Below are positions 6,494-11,430 of a DNA stretch of 11,430 nucleotides, in pieces. The notes below the pieces were generated by a model. That model was not told where the DNA came from and did no database searches. It worked only from the letters and a program-made list of their open reading frames with translations. The stretch is from Candidatus Cloacimonadota bacterium (GTDB lineage: Bacteria; Cloacimonadota; Cloacimonadia; Cloacimonadales; TCS61). The stretch is taken from the NCBI GenBank assembly GCA_030668345.1, contig DAOUUD010000037.1:1-11430 (forward strand), written 5' to 3'. A program made the position numbers and the translations under genes. The stretch's first letter is position 1; each line of letters starts with the position of its first letter.

Positions 6494-6522
6494 ATAGATG
6501 ATGAATTTGGAAGGAGACTTGA

Positions 6523-6666
6523 ATGAAAAGAACTTATCAACCTCATAACCGGAAGAGGAGAAACAAACACGGCTTTCGCTCCAGAATGGCAACTAAAGCC
6601 GGACGTAAAGTTCTGGCACACAGGAGAACCAAAGGAAGATCGCGTTTAACTGTTAGCGATCAATGA
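6523..6666 (+). CDS. rpmH: Ribosomal protein L34 (bL34)
   Basis: The protein is 47 residues and very basic. It carries the almost invariant L34 pattern: MKRTYQPHNRKRRNKHGF, then RMATKAGRKVLAHRRTKGR and RLTVSD. L34 belongs to the large ribosomal subunit. The start is certain, with AAGGAGA and GGAG six bases before the ATG. The stop overlaps the start of rnpA by four bases (ATGA), the usual tight coupling of these two genes. It heads the rpmH-rnpA-yidD-yidC-khpB cluster. In many bacteria dnaA lies on the other side of rpmH; here the neighbour is the plsY-like gene on the same strand. Confidence 0.98.
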   Translation: MKRTYQPHNRKRRNKHGFRSRMATKAGRKVLAHRRTKGRSRLTVSDQ

Positions 6667-6974
6667 GATTTATAACCTCAAAAAGAGAGTACCAGAGTGT
6701 TTACGAAGATAATATAAAATACGAAGGTAATCTCTTTATTGTTTTAAAGAAAAATATAACTGATGACATGTTTGCAGTTGGAATTGTTGTAAGTAAAAAA
6801 GTAGGAAAAGCTGCTAATCGCAATAAAGTAAAAAGGCGTGTAAAAGCGTTCCTCAGAGAAAATGTCCATCTGCATAAAAGCGGGAAAAAAATTGTAGTCA
6901 TTGCAAAACCTGAAGCCGGAAATGCTGAATGGAAGGAAATTGAAAAAGAGTTAACCGCTTTATTCTCGAAATAA
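6663..6974 (+). CDS. rnpA: Ribonuclease P protein component
   Basis: The protein is 103 residues, a common length being about 110-120. It is the basic protein subunit that binds RNase P RNA and the 5' leader of pre-tRNA. The family RNR motif is present as KAANRNKVKRRVKAFLRE (49-66), preceded by the FAVGIVVSKKVGKA strand-loop and followed by a KKIVVIAKP strand. The start ATG shares four bases with the rpmH stop codon, so translation is coupled and no separate ribosome-binding site is needed. Its RNA partner rnpB lies about 6 kb to the left on the opposite strand. Confidence 0.96.
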   Translation: MRFITSKREYQSVYEDNIKYEGNLFIVLKKNITDDMFAVGIVVSKKVGKAANRNKVKRRVKAFLRENVHLHKSGKKIVVIAKPEAGNAEWKEIEKELTALFSK

Positions 6975-6976
6975 AT

Positions 6977-7195
6977 ATGAAAATTTTTAATACGCTGGCT
7001 TTACTGTTAATTAGCTTTTATAAGAAATTTATTTCGGTTGTATTACCACCCACATGCCGATTTAATCCAACTTGCAGTCAATATTTTTACGAAGCATTTT
7101 CCAAATATACTTTCTTCAAAGCAATGAAACTTTCTATTTTACGAATTATTAAATGTCATCCTTTTCATTCGGGTGGACATGATCCACTTCCCTAA
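6977..7195 (+). CDS. yidD: Membrane protein insertion efficiency factor YidD
   Basis: The protein is 72 residues. It has an N-terminal hydrophobic/amphipathic helix (about 4-22), then the family signature: CRFNPTCSQY (27-36), RIIKCHPFHSGGHDPLP (56-72), with cysteines at 27, 33 and 60. YidD is a small inner-membrane-associated protein that assists insertion of membrane proteins with YidC. The gene starts 2 nt after the rnpA stop and has no clear Shine-Dalgarno sequence, so it probably depends on coupling with rnpA. AAGGAG overlapping its own stop codon serves yidC. Confidence 0.96.
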   Translation: MKIFNTLALLLISFYKKFISVVLPPTCRFNPTCSQYFYEAFSKYTFFKAMKLSILRIIKCHPFHSGGHDPLP

Positions 7196-7204
7196 GGAGC
7201 AATT

Positions 7205-8800
7205 ATGGAAAAAAAAACACTATTGGCAGTACTGTTGATCCTGGTAGTATTCTGGATCAGTAGCGAATTTATCTGGAAAAAACAAAAACTCGCGACAACA
7301 GAGCAACCTGTTACAGAAAATGTTATAGAAACCACGGTTTCTTCCCAGCCCGAAGTTCAGAGTGTTACAGAAATTCCCATTAAAACACAAACCGATATTG
7401 ATATCCGGGATGATATCATTCTGGAAAACGATTTACTTAAGATCACTTTCACCAACCTTGGTGGAGAGATTACTTCCATCCAGCTAAAAGAATATTTTCT
7501 TTCCGATAAAATCACACCTGTAGATCTAATCCCCGAGAATGAATCCATCTTTAATATTGAACTTCAGATGAAAACAGGTAATGTTATAAATCTTGGAAAT
7601 ATTGCTTTCCAATATGACGTTTACGAAGAAAGCAACCGTTTGATATTTATTGCTCAAACAGAAAATGGAATGATTGAAAAGACCTTCACTTTATCCGATA
7701 ATTATCAACTCGATTTTGCTTTAAAAACAAATGGCTTTGAAAACCTGAAAAGCTATAATCTAGGTATTGACAGCGGAATTGCCGATACGGAAGAATATCT
7801 TAAAATGAAATCCCGCGAATATAAAGTTGTGGGACAATTGGATAATACGATCACAAAATTCACGTTATCTAAACTGAAGGAAACACGTGAACTGTCTGGT
7901 AATCTGGATTGGGCTGCAGTAAAATCTAAATATTTTACCGTGGCATTAATTCCCAGCGATCTTATCGAAATGAACAGACTGCAGGCTTTTCAGCAGAACG
8001 AAAGCCCGGCAATGCAACTTGGGATTGATATATCCAGATCAGGGTTTGTTCATGATTTTCAACTTTATTTTGGTCCTTTAATATATGAAAACCTGAAAAT
8101 TTACGGCAATGGAATAGAGAGCACAGTAGAAATAGGACCCAAGTTTTTGCAATGGATCAGCAAAATATTTATGGCTTTTCTCAAAATTTTGAATAGTATT
8201 ATTCCCAGCTGGGGAATATGCGTATTGATCTTTGCCATTATCCTGAAGGTGTTACTTTACCCGCTTACTCACAAGAGTTTTGAATCCAGTACCAAGATGC
8301 AGAAGATACAACCCCTGATGAAAGAAATTCAAGCCAAATACAAGCATGATCCGCAGTTAATGAACGCAGAATTAAAAAAATTATATAAAGAACATGGTGT
8401 CAATCCGCTTGGCGGTTGTTTACCTATGCTGATGCAAATGCCTATTCTGTTCGCACTTTATCCTATTCTTCGTTATTCCATCGATCTCCGTCAGGCAGGT
8501 TTTCTCTGGCTGCCAGACCTTTCAGAACCCGATCCTATCTGGTTACTGCCGATCCTGATGGCAGTTTTCATGTTCGTTCAACAGAAACTTATGGCGCCTT
8601 CGAAACAAACTCTGGAAAATATGGATGAAAAACAAAGAGCTACGCAGCAAAGTCAGAAAATGATGATGTATTTTATGCCTATCATGATGTTCTTCATTTT
8701 CAAATCACTCTCTTCGGGTCTGGTTCTGTATTGGACGGTTTTCTCTATTATCGGTACTATCCAGCAATACTTTATCAAGAAAAAATTCAGTAGGAAATAA
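7205..8800 (+). CDS. yidC: Membrane protein insertase YidC
   Basis: YidC inserts proteins into the inner membrane, alone or with SecYEG. The protein is 531 residues and of the Gram-negative type. It has an N-terminal membrane anchor (5-24), a low-complexity Thr/Glu linker, and a periplasmic beta domain (about 65-300). The conserved insertase domain (about 315-531) carries five membrane segments, including SWGICVLIFAIILKVLLYPL, NPLGGCLPMLMQMPILFALY and the last segment ending in VLYWTVFSIIGTIQQY. At the position of the groove arginine (Arg366 in E. coli) there is Lys348, a conservative change. The short basic tail KKKFSRK resembles a ribosome-contacting end. AAGGAG at 7194-7199 precedes the ATG. 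The khpB gene starts 2 nt after its stop. Confidence 0.97.
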   Translation: MEKKTLLAVLLILVVFWISSEFIWKKQKLATTEQPVTENVIETTVSSQPEVQSVTEIPIKTQTDIDIRDDIILENDLLKITFTNLGGEITSIQLKEYFLSDKITPVDLIPENESIFNIELQMKTGNVINLGNIAFQYDVYEESNRLIFIAQTENGMIEKTFTLSDNYQLDFALKTNGFENLKSYNLGIDSGIADTEEYLKMKSREYKVVGQLDNTITKFTLSKLKETRELSGNLDWAAVKSKYFTVALIPSDLIEMNRLQAFQQNESPAMQLGIDISRSGFVHDFQLYFGPLIYENLKIYGNGIESTVEIGPKFLQWISKIFMAFLKILNSIIPSWGICVLIFAIILKVLLYPLTHKSFESSTKMQKIQPLMKEIQAKYKHDPQLMNAELKKLYKEHGVNPLGGCLPMLMQMPILFALYPILRYSIDLRQAGFLWLPDLSEPDPIWLLPILMAVFMFVQQKLMAPSKQTLENMDEKQRATQQSQKMMMYFMPIMMFFIFKSLSSGLVLYWTVFSIIGTIQQYFIKKKFSRK

Positions 8801-8802
8801 TT

Positions 8803-9465
8803 ATGCGGGAATTAGTTAAAGAAGGAAAATCTACCTCGGCTATCATTAATGAGTTCATGAAAGAATTCAATCTCAAGCTCGATGATTTTAAATTTGAAGT
8901 AATAGAAGAAGGTTCCGGTGGTTTTCTCAAACTGTTTGGTTCCAAGCCCACAAAAATAAAATTTTTCTTAACCGATGTTTCCGAGAAGATCAAAGAATTC
9001 ACAGAAGGCATTCTTGGTCGCATGAACGTCGAATATGAATTGATCCAGGTTAAACATGACGACGGTCGCTACAACGTACAAGTCAGTGGCAGCAAAGATC
9101 CGGGCTTTATCATCGGTAAGGAAGGTAAATTATTGGACAGCCTGCAGCATCTTCTTAACCAGATGATAAACAAAGCCGAGAAAAAAAAGTTCAGAATACG
9201 TATTGATGTCGATGGCTACAGGAAGCGTCGTGAAGATGCTCTAATCGAAAAAGTCAGGAGTATTTCCGCCAAGGTGAAAAAACGTGGAAAAAGCATCACC
9301 ATGGAACCACTTCATGCCGCCAACCGAAGGATCGTTCATCAATTTATAGAAAAAGACAAAGATTTAAATACAATGACAATTGGTGATGGCGAAATAAAAA
9401 GAGTTGTGATCCTTCCTGCTAATAGATCCATGGATAAACAAAGGAAAAAAGATAAGGAAAAGTAA
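8803..9465 (+). CDS. khpB: RNA-binding protein KhpB (Jag/EloR family; Jag_N, KH and R3H domains)
   Basis: The protein is 220 residues. The Jag N-terminal domain (about 1-52) holds VIEEGSGGFLKLFG. A KH domain (about 75-135) carries the GxxG loop as GKEG (105-108) in GFIIGKEGKLLDSLQHLLN. An R3H domain (about 140-205) has the Arg-x-x-His core in ANRRIVHQF (173-181), plus a Lys-rich tail. KhpB proteins are cytoplasmic, bind RNA with KhpA, and influence cell elongation and division in several Gram-positive bacteria; the role in Gram-negative bacteria is less clear. The usual position directly after yidC is kept. AGGAA within the last yidC codons acts as ribosome-binding site. The gene usually found next, mnmE, is absent. 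Confidence 0.94.
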   Translation: MRELVKEGKSTSAIINEFMKEFNLKLDDFKFEVIEEGSGGFLKLFGSKPTKIKFFLTDVSEKIKEFTEGILGRMNVEYELIQVKHDDGRYNVQVSGSKDPGFIIGKEGKLLDSLQHLLNQMINKAEKKKFRIRIDVDGYRKRREDALIEKVRSISAKVKKRGKSITMEPLHAANRRIVHQFIEKDKDLNTMTIGDGEIKRVVILPANRSMDKQRKKDKEK

Positions 9466-9469
9466 AGAT

Positions 9470-9507
9470 AAGCAAATTAAACTTACCTTGATTTTGCTTT
9501 ATATTTT
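9470..9507 (+). terminator. Weak intrinsic terminator candidate after khpB
   Basis: AGCAAATTAA (9471-9480) can pair with TTGA-T-TTTGCT (9488-9498), with one bulged T and one G-U pair, around a 7-nt loop. A T-rich but interrupted run follows (9499-9507). The stem is A/T-rich, so efficiency is doubtful. The same 99-nt gap must also hold any promoter of the histidine kinase. A poor candidate there is TTGATT (9488-9493), 16 nt, TATTAA (9510-9515), which overlaps the hairpin. Confidence 0.4.
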
Positions 9508-9566
9508 AATATTAAGAATAGAATTTACTCGACAATAAAAGTATTAGAAAATAAGTAAGTAAACAT

Positions 9567-9570
9567 GGAG
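9567..9570 (+). promoter_or_regulatory. Shine-Dalgarno sequence deciding the start of the TPR histidine kinase
   Basis: GGAG with six bases to the ATG at 9577. The upstream ATG at 9565 overlaps this site and would put Glu-Leu-Leu in front of the signal peptide, so 9577 is preferred. Confidence 0.65.
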
Positions 9571-9576
9571 TTGCTT

Positions 9577-11430
9577 ATGAAAAGAATTGCTTTTTTCTTT
9601 TTACTTATGTTTTCTATAAATCTATTTTCGCAAACAAAAATCGATAGTCTGGAAAATCAACTAAAAATAGTTATTAAAACCGAGAAGATCGATATTTTAA
9701 ATGAATTATCACAACACTATTGTGAAATATCACCACAAAAAACTATTGAATATAGCAACCAAGCGTTAGAATTATCACAACAATATAATTATAAAGATGG
9801 AGAAGTACAAGCTTTAAAAAATATCGGCGTCGGAAATTATTATTTAAGTAATTACGACATAGCTCTAGAATACTATTTCAAATCATTAGAAATATTAAAA
9901 GAAATCGAAGACAAAGAAGGTGCATCTATTATTCTAAATAACATCGGTATTATTTATTGGAAATTATCCGATTTTGAAAAGGCATTGGAAATTTACAATG
10001 AGTCGTTAAAAGTAATGGAAGAATTTGAAAATAAAGAGGGCATCGCCAGAGCACAAAATAATATTGGGCTCATCTATATGACCCTGCAAAATTATGATAA
10101 AGCCTTAGGATATTTTGTTAAATCTTTAAAAATTATGGAAGAGGTTGGAAATAAGAATAATATTGCTTATTGTTTAAATAATATTGGAATCATATACTGG
10201 TATTTAGAGGATTATGATAAATCCCTGGAATACTATCTGAGATCATACACAATAAATAAAGAGATCGATAATAAATACGGAATTGCCGGAAGTTTAAAGA
10301 ACATTGGAGGTATTTATTTAAAACTCGAAGAGTATGATAACTCAATAATTTATCTTGAAGAGAGTTTAAAATTAGCTAAAGAAATTGAAGCAAAAGATTT
10401 GATTCAAAATATCTATGCATCATTTTCCGAGTTATATTCCGTTAAAGAAGATCATGAAAAAGCACTGGAATACTTTACACTCTATACCGCAGTTAAAGAT
10501 AGCATCTTTACCGGGGAGAGCAGCGAAAGAATAGAAGAGATGCAAACAAAATATGAAACAGAAAAAAAAGAACAAGAAAATGAGATACTGAAGAAAGATA
10601 ATGAAATCCAGAGACTGGAAATTAACAAACAGCAGCATTTCCGAAATTTATTGATCGTTATTTCTGTTTTTATTCTTTTCCTGGCTTTAATAATTTATGC
10701 GCGTTATCGTTCCAAACAAAAAGTAAACATTATGCTCAACCAGAAAAATATCCAGATCGAACAAACAAACAAAGAATTAAGAGAAAAGAACAAAGAACTG
10801 GAAATTCACAGGGAACATATTAAGTTGATCAACCAAATTCTGCGGCATGACATCAGGAATAATTTAACTGTGATCAACAGCGCTGTAAGATTATTCCTGA
10901 AAGACGGCACCAAGAACCTGATCCATGGAATTCAAGCCAATGTATCTAAAAGTTTATCTCTTATTAACAGTATGCAGGAAATTGAAAAATTCATGGATAG
11001 TAATAAGAAAGTGAAATTGATCGACTTACGAAAAGTTATTAACCGGGTAGCTGAAAGTCACTTCGATTTTGATATAGATATCACTGTAACCGGTAAGGCA
11101 GTAGTACTGGCAGATGAAGCTTTATCCTCCGTTTTTGATAACCTCATTAATAATGCGATTGCCCATGGTAAGGCAGATAAAATTAATATAGAAATAAAAA
11201 AAGAAGACAAAGGGTGTGAAGTTAGAGTTTCAGATAACGGGTTTGGTATTCCGGATGAAATTAAGGACAAACTCTTTGAAGAAGGTTTTACCTTTGGTGA
11301 TGAAGGCCATTCCGGGCTGGGTTTGTATATCGTTAATAAAACCATGGATAGTTATGGCGGCAGTGTTTTTATTGAAAACAACCATCCCAAAGGAACAATT
11401 TTTATTTTAACGTTCAAGAAAGTTGGGTAG
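9577..11430 (+). CDS. TPR-containing sensor histidine kinase
   Basis: The protein is 617 residues from the preferred start and complete, with TAG as the last three bases of the window. Domain order: a signal peptide (about 1-19, MKRIAFFFLLMFSINLFSQ), six or seven tetratricopeptide repeats of 40-residue period (about 35-310), a coiled coil (about 315-350), a membrane segment (357-376, LLIVISVFILFLALIIYARY), a cytoplasmic coiled coil (about 380-415) and the kinase. The H-box is ILRHDIRNNL with His424 as phosphoacceptor. The ATPase domain has the N-box DNLINNA (521-527), G1 DNGFGIP (553-559), and G2 SGLGLYIV (579-586). The TPRs therefore face the periplasm and probably sense a protein or envelope signal, as in FCB-group TPR kinases. 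No response regulator or receiver domain is in the window. Codons in the TPR part are more AT-rich than in khpB. Ligand and output are unknown. Confidence 0.92.
   Translation: MKRIAFFFLLMFSINLFSQTKIDSLENQLKIVIKTEKIDILNELSQHYCEISPQKTIEYSNQALELSQQYNYKDGEVQALKNIGVGNYYLSNYDIALEYYFKSLEILKEIEDKEGASIILNNIGIIYWKLSDFEKALEIYNESLKVMEEFENKEGIARAQNNIGLIYMTLQNYDKALGYFVKSLKIMEEVGNKNNIAYCLNNIGIIYWYLEDYDKSLEYYLRSYTINKEIDNKYGIAGSLKNIGGIYLKLEEYDNSIIYLEESLKLAKEIEAKDLIQNIYASFSELYSVKEDHEKALEYFTLYTAVKDSIFTGESSERIEEMQTKYETEKKEQENEILKKDNEIQRLEINKQQHFRNLLIVISVFILFLALIIYARYRSKQKVNIMLNQKNIQIEQTNKELREKNKELEIHREHIKLINQILRHDIRNNLTVINSAVRLFLKDGTKNLIHGIQANVSKSLSLINSMQEIEKFMDSNKKVKLIDLRKVINRVAESHFDFDIDITVTGKAVVLADEALSSVFDNLINNAIAHGKADKINIEIKKEDKGCEVRVSDNGFGIPDEIKDKLFEEGFTFGDEGHSGLGLYIVNKTMDSYGGSVFIENNHPKGTIFILTFKKVG

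Noticed and set aside
9565..9576. Earlier ATG for the TPR histidine kinase
   Set aside because: It overlaps the GGAG that serves the ATG at 9577 and would put acidic residues before the signal peptide.

Overview
The window is an AT-rich, gene-dense bacterial chromosome segment holding twelve protein genes and one stable RNA gene, with no insertion sequence, CRISPR array, tRNA or rRNA. YidC has a large periplasmic domain and the last gene encodes a signal peptide plus a periplasmic TPR sensor, which suggests a Gram-negative cell. The AT-rich codon use, the FapA-like protein, the stand-alone methylmalonyl-CoA-mutase-type B12 subunit and the TPR histidine kinase would fit an FCB-group or Cloacimonadota-like organism. 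That placement is inference, because no 16S or other decisive marker is present. Several starts share one signal, GGAG six bases before ATG, and this was used to choose starts. One promoter is close to the sigma-70 consensus.

Left part, 1-3213, minus strand. Read in the direction of transcription the order is: B12-binding mutase subunit, DUF342/FapA-like protein (8-nt overlap), intrinsic terminator, coiled-coil C4 zinc-ribbon protein, RNase P RNA (rnpB), and the 5' end of recJ, which runs off the left edge. rnpB is packed 8 nt after the zinc-ribbon stop codon. It is lengthened by two long peripheral hairpins (P3 and P12) whose arms share sequence.

Middle part, 3214-6360. A divergent intergenic region carries a clear promoter for purA on the plus strand. 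purA is followed at 2 nt by a large GNAT-superfamily protein and then by a divergent PlsY-like acyltransferase. PurA keeps its catalytic Asp13 and His41 but has unusual changes in its GTP/IMP-binding motifs.

Right part, 6361-11430, plus strand. The conserved cluster rpmH-rnpA-yidD-yidC-khpB(jag) follows a possibly structured leader. The genes overlap or are separated by 2-9 nt. Their products are ribosomal protein L34, the RNase P protein subunit, two membrane-protein insertion factors and a KH/R3H RNA-binding protein. The RNA and protein subunits of RNase P therefore lie about 6 kb apart in the same window. A weak terminator candidate precedes the last gene, an orphan-looking TPR sensor histidine kinase that ends at the last base of the window.
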